Positions 29,495-38,351 of a stretch of 64,000 nt of DNA are shown here, piece by piece. The DNA comes from JANPCX01 sp031431125. GTDB lineage: Bacteria; Pseudomonadota; Gammaproteobacteria; Burkholderiales; Burkholderiaceae_C. The first letter of the stretch is position 1; each line of letters begins with the position of its first letter. Position numbers and translations under genes: made by a program. The notes under the pieces are model-generated. The model did not search any database, had not been told where the DNA came from, and worked only from the letters and a program-made list of their open reading frames with translations. Location: positions 1 through 64,000 of the forward strand of contig JANPCX010000008.1 of NCBI GenBank assembly GCA_031431125.1. The letters run 5' to 3'.

Positions 29495-30588
29495 CCCGTT
29501 CGTCCTTTGAACCGATACGCATTGGTATCAGCCTTGGCAACACAGGCAATTTCCAGGACGGCTTGGGAGAGTTCTCGATGCAGCTGTGCAGTCGCTTGGC
29601 CGCACGCGCGAAAGAACTCCGTGAACGCCACGGGATCGCCTTGTATTTCCACCTCAAGGAAGACCTCTTCGGGGTTTTTGGGGACGACGTCTCCTATCTG
29701 GCTGTCACACGCTGGCAGCGTTGGCGTCACCAGCAGCCGGAGTCGTTTGCGTTGTGGCACAAGCTCAACCAATTGAACAAGACAAGACCTCCAGAAGGCA
29801 CTCCCCAGCAGATTGCCACAGTCCACGACCTCAACTTCGTGTATTTCAAAAACGGCTACAGCCAGTGGCGCGATTTCAGGAAACTAAAACAACTTCTGGA
29901 ATCAACCACCCACATCGTCACCATCAGCAACTACGTTCGTGACGATGTATTGAAGATCCTGAAATGGAGTAAATCCATCAGCGTGATCTACAACGGTGCA
30001 AGAGATCTGAAAAATTCAGAACAAACCCCACCGGAAAACTGGATAGAAAAAAAATACTTTTTCCACATCAGCAGAATGACACGGTCGAAGAACATCCAAG
30101 TCATTCTGGATTTAGCAAAATTCTGGCCCGAAAGAAATTTCGTTTTAGCAGGACCGGAGAATAAAGACACTCGCAGCATAAGAAGTCGGCTTGAGAAAGA
30201 ACCGCTTGAGAATGTTCAACTCATGCTCAGCGTCAGTGACGCCGAGAAGGCCTGGCTGTACGCGCACTGCGACGGATTTTTATTCCCGTCGCTGACCGAA
30301 GGTTTCGGTTTACCACCGATAGAGGCAATGCATTTTGGAAAACCAGTGTTTCTTTCGGACAGAACCTGTCTACCTGAAATTGGTGGCAACTGGGCAAAAT
30401 ATTTCCATGATTTCTCGCCTGAAAATATGCAAGAGACAATCATTCAAGGAATCAATGAACTGGCAAGCAAAAAATCAAATATACAAAAACATGCCATGGG
30501 GTTCAACTGGGACGCTTGTTGCGACGAATATTTAATGCTTTACGGCAAGCTACTTAATATAGACATTAAGCCGCGTCAAATAGTTTAG
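29491..30588 (+). CDS. GT4-family glycosyltransferase
   Basis: A 365-residue retaining glycosyltransferase. The C-terminal GT4 motif is HCDGFLFPSLTEGFGLPPIEAMHFGKPVF with the ExGFGxxxxE signature; the FFHISRMTRSKNIQVIL segment is the start of the second Rossmann domain. The N-terminal half has VHDLNFVYFKN and ITISNYVRDDVLK, typical of the family. Start overlaps the upstream GT9 stop by ATGA. The 3' half is visibly AT-richer than the 5' half, suggesting exchange. It should add a sugar to the LPS core or O-unit. Confidence 0.88.
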   Translation: MTRSSFEPIRIGISLGNTGNFQDGLGEFSMQLCSRLAARAKELRERHGIALYFHLKEDLFGVFGDDVSYLAVTRWQRWRHQQPESFALWHKLNQLNKTRPPEGTPQQIATVHDLNFVYFKNGYSQWRDFRKLKQLLESTTHIVTISNYVRDDVLKILKWSKSISVIYNGARDLKNSEQTPPENWIEKKYFFHISRMTRSKNIQVILDLAKFWPERNFVLAGPENKDTRSIRSRLEKEPLENVQLMLSVSDAEKAWLYAHCDGFLFPSLTEGFGLPPIEAMHFGKPVFLSDRTCLPEIGGNWAKYFHDFSPENMQETIIQGINELASKKSNIQKHAMGFNWDACCDEYLMLYGKLLNIDIKPRQIV

Positions 30589-30596
30589 TCCGGACG

Positions 30597-31850
30597 ATGA
30601 AATTCCATTGGAACCAACTCCAGGAAAGATACATTCCTTGGCTGGCCCATGGGCTCATTGTTGCAATGTATCTGTCAGTCCCGCTTGGTACAAAGGTGCT
30701 TGTTTGGTTTGCCGCTATTGGTAGTCTCGTTGGTTGGATTGCGGTCATTCCAAGAATGAATCAGAAGTTCCAGACCACGCTCTCAATAGATTCCAGAGCT
30801 GTCTTTTTTTCTTGGATTTTTATTTGTTTTGTTTACCTTCTATTGCATACCATTCAACTATCTTCCTCAGATGAGATAAGGCGATTCGATGCGCCTGTGC
30901 GAATTTTTCTGCTGTCAGGTTTGATAGTTCTACCCAGCGTCGCAAATCGAAAATTCGAGGAGTATTTACTTCCGTTGACCGCCTCCGGTATAATTTTTGG
31001 TGCTATATCAATATATCAACTTGCCACCACAGCAGAATCGAATAGATTTTTTGGCATGTACGATTATCATAATTTGATGGCATTGGCTGCACTGGTCAAT
31101 ACAATCACATTACTTTGGATGTTGAACTATAAATCATTAACAGTCAGCAAGTATTTGGTCTCATTGGGTCTTTTAGGTAGTGTGGTCGCATGTTTACTCT
31201 CAGGAACCAGGGCATCGTGGCTGTTGGTTGTCGCTGTTACCGCGTACTATTTGATATCTCAAAGAGAAAAAAACATTTCAAAAAGACTCTTTCTTCTTTT
31301 ATTTGGAATAATTATTGTTGTTAGCTGCATATTACTTCTGGACTCATTTGATGCACGAATTCAGTCCACACTCATCGACATCAACAATATATCGAATGGT
31401 GATCGCTCTGGTTCAATTGGTTTGCGGTTTTTAATGGCAGAAATGGCTCTCAATAAAATCATGCTTCACCCGTTTACCGGCAATGGGTTGAGCGACTTTC
31501 ATCATGAAATAGTTCGCTGGGCAGATGCCAACAGTTTGCCGGCTCTGGCCATGGAGCGAGGCTTTCAAAACTCGCACAACCAGCTCTTGCATTGGGCTCA
31601 ATCGCTGGGAATTCCCTGCGCCCTGCTGTCCGTGTACCTGCTCATTGTTTGGCCGCTGCGCCTGAGTCGGAATGTGCAAGATCCCTCTGCCGAGTTGGTA
31701 AAAGTCATTGTTTGTGTCTGTCTGCTGTTCTTTTTTACCGAGGCCGTATTGGATCGGCATCACGGCAGTACCTGGTATGGAACGCAGCTCGGACTGATGC
31801 TTGGCTTCTTGTTGCACGCCAAACATCGATCCGCCAAAGAATCGGCCTGA
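30597..31850 (+). CDS. O-antigen ligase-like membrane protein
   Basis: A 417-residue polytopic membrane protein with about ten hydrophobic segments and the Wzy/WaaL-type large periplasmic loop (about 290-350) containing HPFTGNGLSDFHHEIVRW and GFQNSHNQLLHWAQSLG, including the N-S/P-H-N-x-x-L motif seen in ligases. It probably joins O-polysaccharide to the lipid A core, or polymerises O-units. The gene is markedly AT-rich compared with its neighbours, a sign of acquisition. It lies 8 bases after the GT4 gene. Confidence 0.82.
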   Translation: MKFHWNQLQERYIPWLAHGLIVAMYLSVPLGTKVLVWFAAIGSLVGWIAVIPRMNQKFQTTLSIDSRAVFFSWIFICFVYLLLHTIQLSSSDEIRRFDAPVRIFLLSGLIVLPSVANRKFEEYLLPLTASGIIFGAISIYQLATTAESNRFFGMYDYHNLMALAALVNTITLLWMLNYKSLTVSKYLVSLGLLGSVVACLLSGTRASWLLVVAVTAYYLISQREKNISKRLFLLLFGIIIVVSCILLLDSFDARIQSTLIDINNISNGDRSGSIGLRFLMAEMALNKIMLHPFTGNGLSDFHHEIVRWADANSLPALAMERGFQNSHNQLLHWAQSLGIPCALLSVYLLIVWPLRLSRNVQDPSAELVKVIVCVCLLFFFTEAVLDRHHGSTWYGTQLGLMLGFLLHAKHRSAKESA

Positions 31851-31860
31851 GGACTGATCA

Positions 31861-33609
31861 GTGTCAGAACCCACCGACCCGCAAATCAGTCTTTCCAAAC
31901 CGGCCCGCCGCCTGTTTGGATTTGTGAAGCCGCACAAATGGGGCTTGGCCGCCTCGACGGTGGCATTTTTATTGGCCTCTGCCACCGAACCCGTCATCCC
32001 TTTCCTGCTGACAAAAGTACTGGATCAAGGATTTGCCAGCGAACTGCCCTTTCCGATATGGATGGTGCCCTTGGCTCTGATCGCCCTGTTCGCGGCGCGA
32101 GGGTTCTTCACTTTCTGCGGCAGCTACCTTTTGAGCCGTGTGGCGTCTCGCACCGTGCTTGACGTTCGTAGCGCGCTCATTCAATCCCTTCTGCGCGCCG
32201 ACGCCCGCTTGTATGCCCGCATCAGTCCGGCAGAAGCGGTCTCGAAAGTGGTCAGCAACCCGCAAGAGATGACGGGGCTGATGGGCGGCGCGTTCACGAC
32301 GATATTGCGCGATGGCACGACCACCTTGGCCATGCTGGGCTACCTGTTCTATGTGAATTGGAAGCTCACACTCATTGCGCTGATCACCCTGCCCTTGCTG
32401 AGTTATGCCGTTCGCCGTATTCACAAACGTGTGAAGTCCTTGGGCGGTCAAGCCTACGATTCGCAGATGCGGCTGGTGTCGGTGGTCGACGACATCGCAC
32501 GAGCCTGGAGGGTCGTGCGTACGTTTGACGCGGGGGGCTGGGAGGCAGAACGATTTCGTCGTGAGGCCGCACAGTTGCAGCGTTTGACCTTGAAGAACGC
32601 CGCGTCTTCAGCCCTCATGAGTCCGGTCTCTCAATTGATTGCCAGTTTTGGCATCGCCACGATTTTGACCATGGCCCTGGTACATGCCAGGCAAGACGGC
32701 ACCACCGTCGGCGAATTCGCTGGGTTCATCACCGCGCTGCTGTTGTTGGTATCCAAGGCAAGGCACCTGAGCGACGTCTCACAACCCATCATTGCGGGCC
32801 TGGTGGTGGCCAGAGGTTGCTTTGAACTGCTGGATGCGCCACCAGAATCCGACACTGGCACCACCGTGCTGCAGCAATGCCAGGGATCCGTTCAATTGAA
32901 CAAGCTCACGGTGATCTACCCTCAAGCACACACGCCGGCGCTTGACGGCATTTCCTTGAACATTGAGGCGGGACAAACGATTGCGCTTGTTGGGGCGTCG
33001 GGCTCAGGCAAAACAACCGTTGTGAATTCTTTGCTCGGTTTCCTGCGCCCTGAACAAGGCCATATTCTTCTGGACGGCGTTGACATCAGCAGCCTTCGCA
33101 AATCCTCATTGCGGCAACAGTTTGCCGTGGTGTCTCAAGACATCGTCTTGTTTGACGGCAGCATTGGCGACAACGTGGCTTATGCCCAGACCAAGGACAA
33201 CGCCAAGCTGGAGCAGTGCATCAAAGCCGCCAATTTGTGGGAGTTTGTATCGGCGCAGCCCGAAGGCATGGATGCGTCGATTGGTGCCAACGGAAGCAAG
33301 TTATCAGGCGGCCAGAGACAACGCCTGGCCATTGCCCGAGCCCTTTACAAAGATGCCAAGATTTGGGTCTTTGATGAAGCCACGTCTGCTTTGGATACCG
33401 AGTCAGAACGTGTGGTTCAGCAGTCCATTGAGCAGTGGCACGGTGATAAAACCTTGGTGTTGATTGCCCACCGCCTCAGCACAGTGCGCCGCGCAGACTG
33501 CATTTACGTGTTGTCGCAAGGAAGGGTCGCGGAGTCAGGTCGACACGAAGAGCTGATGGCACAAGATGGTCTGTACGCCAGCATGGTTCGCGCTCAAGCC
33601 ATGGAATAG
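31861..33609 (+). CDS. msbA: MsbA-type lipid A / LPS ABC exporter
   Basis: A 582-residue half-transporter. Six membrane segments fill residues 25-310. The nucleotide-binding domain follows: Walker A GASGSGKTTV, Q-loop VSQD, signature LSGGQRQRLAIARAL, Walker B IWVFDEATSALD, and the H-loop LIAHRLST. It exports lipid A-core across the inner membrane as a homodimer. Start is GTG at 31861 with GAGG upstream. Located after the ligase gene, in keeping with the LPS role; another lipid-linked substrate remains possible. Confidence 0.9.
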   Translation: MSEPTDPQISLSKPARRLFGFVKPHKWGLAASTVAFLLASATEPVIPFLLTKVLDQGFASELPFPIWMVPLALIALFAARGFFTFCGSYLLSRVASRTVLDVRSALIQSLLRADARLYARISPAEAVSKVVSNPQEMTGLMGGAFTTILRDGTTTLAMLGYLFYVNWKLTLIALITLPLLSYAVRRIHKRVKSLGGQAYDSQMRLVSVVDDIARAWRVVRTFDAGGWEAERFRREAAQLQRLTLKNAASSALMSPVSQLIASFGIATILTMALVHARQDGTTVGEFAGFITALLLLVSKARHLSDVSQPIIAGLVVARGCFELLDAPPESDTGTTVLQQCQGSVQLNKLTVIYPQAHTPALDGISLNIEAGQTIALVGASGSGKTTVVNSLLGFLRPEQGHILLDGVDISSLRKSSLRQQFAVVSQDIVLFDGSIGDNVAYAQTKDNAKLEQCIKAANLWEFVSAQPEGMDASIGANGSKLSGGQRQRLAIARALYKDAKIWVFDEATSALDTESERVVQQSIEQWHGDKTLVLIAHRLSTVRRADCIYVLSQGRVAESGRHEELMAQDGLYASMVRAQAME

Positions 33610-33645
33610 GTTGGCGGACACTGCGTCCACCGCCGCCGCAAAAAA

Positions 33646-34767
33646 CTATCGAGCCGCTTTGGCTCTGTGCATCACCAACCAACGCGGTGTTTTGAAACGC
33701 ACGATGCTCCAGTAGAGCAGCACATAACCCACCATGAACAAAAACAAAAACAGCGTCAGCATCGCTGTGTTGTTCCACCAAATCACGCTGGGCACCACCG
33801 AGCTCAAGCACAGCAGCCACAGGTAGGGGGAAGTCATCGCGTTGCGCACGGTTTGTTGGGGTTGGTGCGGCAATTTAGGCAGGGGCTGCTGAGCGGGCCA
33901 ACGCACCACGCGGCGGTGCAAGAGGCTGTGCAAGTGGATCCCGTCGGCCAGACCAGCCGCCACGCCCTTGAGTACACGGCGACGGTAAATGGTGAAGAGC
34001 GTTTCAAAAATAGGGTAAGCACACAAGGCCAGCGGAAAGATGGACGACACCTCTTCATTGCGCGCAACGAGCAAGATGCTCAACTCGGCCAAGACGAAAC
34101 CCAGCAAATACGCGCCCCCGTCACCCAAGAAAATACGCCCCGAGGGGTAGTTCCAAATGAAGAAGCCCAGGGCGGCACCAGCCATGATCAAGGCCGAGGT
34201 GACCACAAAACCATCGTGCACCTCAAAACCGATGTACACCAGCGCCATCATCATGAGCAACACACACATGGAGGCCAAGCCGTTGAAGCCGTCAATGATG
34301 TTGGTGGCATGGGCCACACCCGTGACGCACAACACTGTCAAGGCCACGGCGAAGGGGGTGTAAACGACCAGGTCGTCGATGCCGGGAATCGCGGTGCGGC
34401 GCACCACGGCGTCAAGCAGCCAAACGGCCAAACAGGCCGACACAGCAGTGAAAAACAGGCGCTGGCGAGGCGTCACGCTCTTGGTGAGGTCCTCCGTCAA
34501 ACCGGCTGCAAAGGCCGGGAAACTCGCCGCCAACAACAGCCACATGGGGGCTGTTTCTGTGGATTGGGTCATCTGCACAAACAAGAGCCCCGCCACGATG
34601 GCCACGAAGACTCCCACGCCGCCAATGCGCGGCACCGGGTGAGAGTGGAATTTTTGGGGCCCGCTCATGTCGTGGTCCGCGGACAGCACAGCATGCTTGG
34701 ATGCCGACCATACAACCAGCCAGGTCATCAAAAGCGAAGCGATAAAACTGAATGTCAGTGCAGCCAT
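33646..34767 (-). CDS. WecA-type undecaprenyl-phosphate sugar-phosphate transferase
   Basis: A 373-residue polytopic protein of the MraY/WecA family. It transfers a GlcNAc- or related sugar-1-phosphate to undecaprenyl phosphate to start O-antigen or related glycan. Motifs are KFHSHPVPRIGGVGVF (cytoplasmic loop 1), THNxID-like HATNIIDGFNGLASM with the Asp pair, and GDGGAYLLGFVLA (the second acidic loop). It ends the LPS region, convergent with the exporter. Confidence 0.88.
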   Translation of the reverse strand: MAALTFSFIASLLMTWLVVWSASKHAVLSADHDMSGPQKFHSHPVPRIGGVGVFVAIVAGLLFVQMTQSTETAPMWLLLAASFPAFAAGLTEDLTKSVTPRQRLFFTAVSACLAVWLLDAVVRRTAIPGIDDLVVYTPFAVALTVLCVTGVAHATNIIDGFNGLASMCVLLMMMALVYIGFEVHDGFVVTSALIMAGAALGFFIWNYPSGRIFLGDGGAYLLGFVLAELSILLVARNEEVSSIFPLALCAYPIFETLFTIYRRRVLKGVAAGLADGIHLHSLLHRRVVRWPAQQPLPKLPHQPQQTVRNAMTSPYLWLLCLSSVVPSVIWWNNTAMLTLFLFLFMVGYVLLYWSIVRFKTPRWLVMHRAKAAR

Positions 34768-34942
34768 GGAACGGGTCTCTGGGGGCGCAACTCGGGATTA
34801 TGACAGGGGCCGATACAAACTCGTTGTATGCAGATGCTTCAAATTGCTAAGCCGCAGCGTCGCTCAAGGAAATTTCGGGCCTGCCAAGCCACCGGTTCAA
34901 CGCATCACCCGGTCGGCTGGCCGACGAAACAACAAGTAAAAC

Positions 34943-37900
34943 TCAGTGAAAATCGCGGCTTCGGTTGCTCAAGCCTTGCAACCAGCTGGAGTGATCTAGC
35001 AATTGTTGGGCCAGCAAATGGGCTACACCGCCCACGCGCTGCCAGCGGCCATAGACCGTCATCAAGCGCGCGCTGAGCAAAACCTGGCGCTGCTGGATTG
35101 CCACTTGAGGCCAAACAATCACGTTGACCGTGCCTGTTTCGTCTTCCAAAGTGACGAACACAACCCCTTTGGCTGTGGGTGGGCGTTGGCGGTGGGTGAC
35201 CAAACCACTGGCGCGAGCCAAACGTCCGTTGGGAAAATGTTGCAACTGGTCGGCGCACACCACCTTGAGTTTGCTCAGTTCTGGGCGCAGCAAGGCCAGT
35301 GGATGGCGGTTCAGCGTCAAACCCAGGCTGCGGTAATCGGCCAGCATGTTCTGCGCTTCGTTGGGCGGGGCCAGCGCCACTTCCGCGCCATGCGCAAGGC
35401 TCACCTCGGAACTCATTGTCTGCGCCAACAAAGCTGTGGGGCGGGTGTCCAAGCCCGCCACCGCCCAAGCGGCTTGGTGGCGGTGGCCGGTCAAGCCCTG
35501 CAGGGCATTGGCGGCGGCCAAGGCTTGTAAATCTTGGGCGTTCAGTTCGGCACGTTGGGCCAAATCGTCCAACTGGGTGAAAGGCTGCTGTTGGCGAGCC
35601 TGTGTCACACGCTGGGCCGCAGCTTGGCTCAAACCGGTCACCTGATTCAAACCCAAACGCACAGGCCAAAGCCCTGCCCTGGTGGCCGCCATGCCATGGT
35701 TGGTGCTGGGCGGCATCAAACTGCTGTCGGCCAAGCTGGTTTGCACATCCACCGGCAACACCTCCACGCCGTGCGCTCGCGCATCACGCACCAACTGCGC
35801 TGGGGCATAAAAACCCATGGGTTGGCTGTTGAGCAGGGACACCAGAAAGGCATCAGGATGGTGGCATTTGATCCAACTGCTGGCCAGCACCAAGAGGGCA
35901 AAACTGATGGCATGGCTTTCGGGAAAACCGTATTCACCAAAACCTTGGATTTGTTTGAAGATGCTTTCGGCGAATTCGGGCGCATACCCCTTGGCCACCA
36001 TGCGGCCCACGAGTCGCTCGTGAAACGGTTCCAATCCCCCTTTGCGTTTCCAGGCCGCCATGGCGCGGCGCAGTTGGTCGGCCTCGCCAGGGGTGAAATC
36101 GGCGGCCAGCACCGCCAACTGCATCACTTGTTCTTGAAAGATGGGCACCCCGAGGGTGCGCTGCAGGGCTTGTGCCACTTCCGGGCTGGGGTAGGTGACG
36201 GGCTCTTCTCCACTGCGGCGGCGCAAATACGGATGCACCATGCCGCCCTGGATGGGCCCCGGCCGCACGATGGCCACTTCAATCACCAAATCGTAAAAAC
36301 AGCGCGGCTGCAGGCGCGGCAGCATGCTCATTTGGGCGCGGCTTTCAATTTGAAAGACGCCCACGGTGTCGGCACGACACACCATGTCGAAGGTGGCGAC
36401 ATCGTCCACCGGAATGTCGGCCAAGGACAGCGGCTGCGCCTTGGGCAAACCCAGTTTCTGGCTCACCGTGAGTAAAGCGCGGCGCAAGGCGGTGAGCATG
36501 CCGAGGGCCAGAATGTCCACCTTCAAGATGCCCAGAGCGTCGAGGTCGTCTTTGTCCCACTGCACCACACTGCGCCCCGGCATGGCGGCGTTTTCTATCG
36601 GTACCAACTGCGCGATTTGCTCGCGGGCAATGACGAAACCGCCGGGGTGCTGGCTGAGGTGGCGCGGAAATCCAATGAGCTGCTCGGTGAGTTCCACCCA
36701 CAAACGCGTGGTGTGGGCGGATGGGTCAAAGCCGTTTTCACGCAAGCGCTCGGGGTCAATGCGCTTGCCATCAAACCACTGCTGGCTTTTGGCCACCGCG
36801 TCGATGCGCTGCAGGTCAATGCCCAGCGCCCGGCCCACATCACGCAGCGCGCTGCGCGGGCGGTAGGTGGTGACCACGGCCGTGAGCGCCGCACGGTGCC
36901 TGCCGTACTTGCGGTAAATGTATTGAATGACCTCTTCGCGCCGCTGGTGCTCAAAGTCCACATCAATGTCGGGTGGCTCGCCGCGTTCGGCGCTGATGAA
37001 GCGCTCAAAGAGCAAGGTCATGGTGGCGGGGTTGACCTCGGTGATCCCCAAACAAAAACACACCGCCGAATTGGCTGCACTGCCCCGGCCTTGGCACAAG
37101 ATGCCCTGGGCACGCGCCCACTGCACGATGTCGGCCACGGTGAGGAAATAGGGCTCGTAGCGCAGTTGCTGAATCAAAGCCAGCTCGTGTTCAATTTGTT
37201 TCGTGACCTTGGGCGGCACGCCGCGGGGGTAACGCTTGATGGCGCCGCTTTCGGTCAGCGCACGCAAATGGCTGCTGGGTGTGGTGCCCACGGGCACCAA
37301 CTCTTGCGGGTATTCGTAGCGCAGCTCGTCGAGCGAGAAGCTGCAGCGCCTGGCCCACAAAACCGTTTGCTCCAGCGCTTGCGCCGGATACAAAGCCTGC
37401 AGCCGCAACCGCGAGCGCAAATGCGCTTCGGCATTGGCCTGCAATTGCCAGCCGCACTGTGCCACCGGCATTTTCAAACGTGTGGCCGTCAGCAGGTCTT
37501 GCAGCGGTTTGCGCGAACGCCGGTGCATCAGCACCCCACCCGCGGCCACCACGTCCAAGCCGGTTTCTTGATGCACTTGCTGCAGGCGCGCCAACATCTC
37601 TTCTTCGCCGCTCAAGTGCAGCCGCTGCAGCAACAAACCCGCACGATCGCCGCACCAAGCTTTGAGCCACAAAGCTTGAGACAAGAGCTCATCCAAGGGC
37701 TGTTGCAAGCCAGGCAGCAGCAGCAACAAACACTCAGGCAAACCGGCTAAAAACGGCGCGTTGGGAATGGCGCCTTCCAAGTCACTGGGATGCGCCAGGT
37801 ACTGGCCCTTGGCCGCACGGCGGCGCGCCACCGTGATCCACTGCGACAAATTGCCATAACCACGCCGCGTTTGCGCCAGCGCCACCAGGCGCCCATGCGG

Positions 37901-38143
37901 CACACCCTCGGGCGTGGTGAGCTGCATTTCGCTGCCAACAATGAAATGCAAGCCCAATTCCTTGGCCTTGACATGCCCCCGCACCACCCCGGCCAACGAA
38001 CATTCATCGGTGAGTGCCAGCGCGCTGTAGCCCAAATCAAACGCACGCTGCACCAACTCCTCAGGGTGGGAGGCCCCGGTGAGAAAACTGAAATTGCTGC
38101 GGGAGTGCAGTTCGGCGTAATGAGGTAGGCGGTGCGGCAGCAT
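34943..38143 (-). CDS. dnaE2: error-prone DNA polymerase III alpha
   Basis: A 1066-residue C-family polymerase for SOS translesion synthesis. The N-terminal PHP domain opens with YAELHSRSNFSFLTGASHPEELV. The catalytic palm includes PPDIDVDFEHQRREEVIQYIYRKYG, the thumb and finger regions follow, and the C-terminal OB fold has VTHRQRPPTAKGVVFVTLEDETG. DnaE2 normally works with ImuA and ImuB; neither lies in the window. A perfect LexA box abuts the start codon (38143-38162). Confidence 0.95.
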   Translation of the reverse strand: MLPHRLPHYAELHSRSNFSFLTGASHPEELVQRAFDLGYSALALTDECSLAGVVRGHVKAKELGLHFIVGSEMQLTTPEGVPHGRLVALAQTRRGYGNLSQWITVARRRAAKGQYLAHPSDLEGAIPNAPFLAGLPECLLLLLPGLQQPLDELLSQALWLKAWCGDRAGLLLQRLHLSGEEEMLARLQQVHQETGLDVVAAGGVLMHRRSRKPLQDLLTATRLKMPVAQCGWQLQANAEAHLRSRLRLQALYPAQALEQTVLWARRCSFSLDELRYEYPQELVPVGTTPSSHLRALTESGAIKRYPRGVPPKVTKQIEHELALIQQLRYEPYFLTVADIVQWARAQGILCQGRGSAANSAVCFCLGITEVNPATMTLLFERFISAERGEPPDIDVDFEHQRREEVIQYIYRKYGRHRAALTAVVTTYRPRSALRDVGRALGIDLQRIDAVAKSQQWFDGKRIDPERLRENGFDPSAHTTRLWVELTEQLIGFPRHLSQHPGGFVIAREQIAQLVPIENAAMPGRSVVQWDKDDLDALGILKVDILALGMLTALRRALLTVSQKLGLPKAQPLSLADIPVDDVATFDMVCRADTVGVFQIESRAQMSMLPRLQPRCFYDLVIEVAIVRPGPIQGGMVHPYLRRRSGEEPVTYPSPEVAQALQRTLGVPIFQEQVMQLAVLAADFTPGEADQLRRAMAAWKRKGGLEPFHERLVGRMVAKGYAPEFAESIFKQIQGFGEYGFPESHAISFALLVLASSWIKCHHPDAFLVSLLNSQPMGFYAPAQLVRDARAHGVEVLPVDVQTSLADSSLMPPSTNHGMAATRAGLWPVRLGLNQVTGLSQAAAQRVTQARQQQPFTQLDDLAQRAELNAQDLQALAAANALQGLTGHRHQAAWAVAGLDTRPTALLAQTMSSEVSLAHGAEVALAPPNEAQNMLADYRSLGLTLNRHPLALLRPELSKLKVVCADQLQHFPNGRLARASGLVTHRQRPPTAKGVVFVTLEDETGTVNVIVWPQVAIQQRQVLLSARLMTVYGRWQRVGGVAHLLAQQLLDHSSWLQGLSNRSRDFH

Positions 38144-38162
38144 ACTGTATATTTATACAGTA
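38143..38162 (-). promoter_or_regulatory. LexA (SOS) box at the dnaE2 start
   Basis: TACTGTATATTTATACAGTA contains CTG-N10-CAG with an AT-rich centre, the consensus LexA site, and is a full 20-bp palindrome apart from the centre. Its edge touches the A of the dnaE2 ATG (38141-38143). TATAAA within the box could serve as a -10, which would place transcription start at or next to the start codon. Confidence 0.9.
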
Positions 38163-38197
38163 CTTTGCTGCGTGGTGGTTACTCAGGGACGTTGGGG

Positions 38198-38238
38198 CCA
38201 AAACTGTGAAAGCACAGATTTTTCAGTGCCAGTTTTGG
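38198..38238. other. nested inverted repeats between dnaE2 and hsdM
   Basis: CCAAAACTG (38198-38206) and CAGTTTTGG (38230-38238) are perfect 9-bp arms. Within lies CTGTG-AAAG-CACAG followed by ATTTTT. The inner unit resembles a weak terminator on the plus strand; the outer arms suggest an operator or attenuator ahead of the hsdM operon. Confidence 0.4.
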
Positions 38239-38351
38239 CTGCGATACTTCGGCGCTTGCGGTTGAAGCTCCCGCCCGTGGCGTCGGCACCGTCGGCTGGA
38301 GCTGCGAATCTCGTTCAATCCGCGTGATCAAAAAACCAAAGACTGCCCACC

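Noticed and set aside
33667..34803. 378-residue plus-strand frame opposite the WecA-type gene
   Set aside because: His/Gln-rich composition typical of an antisense frame; the minus-strand gene has clear family motifs.
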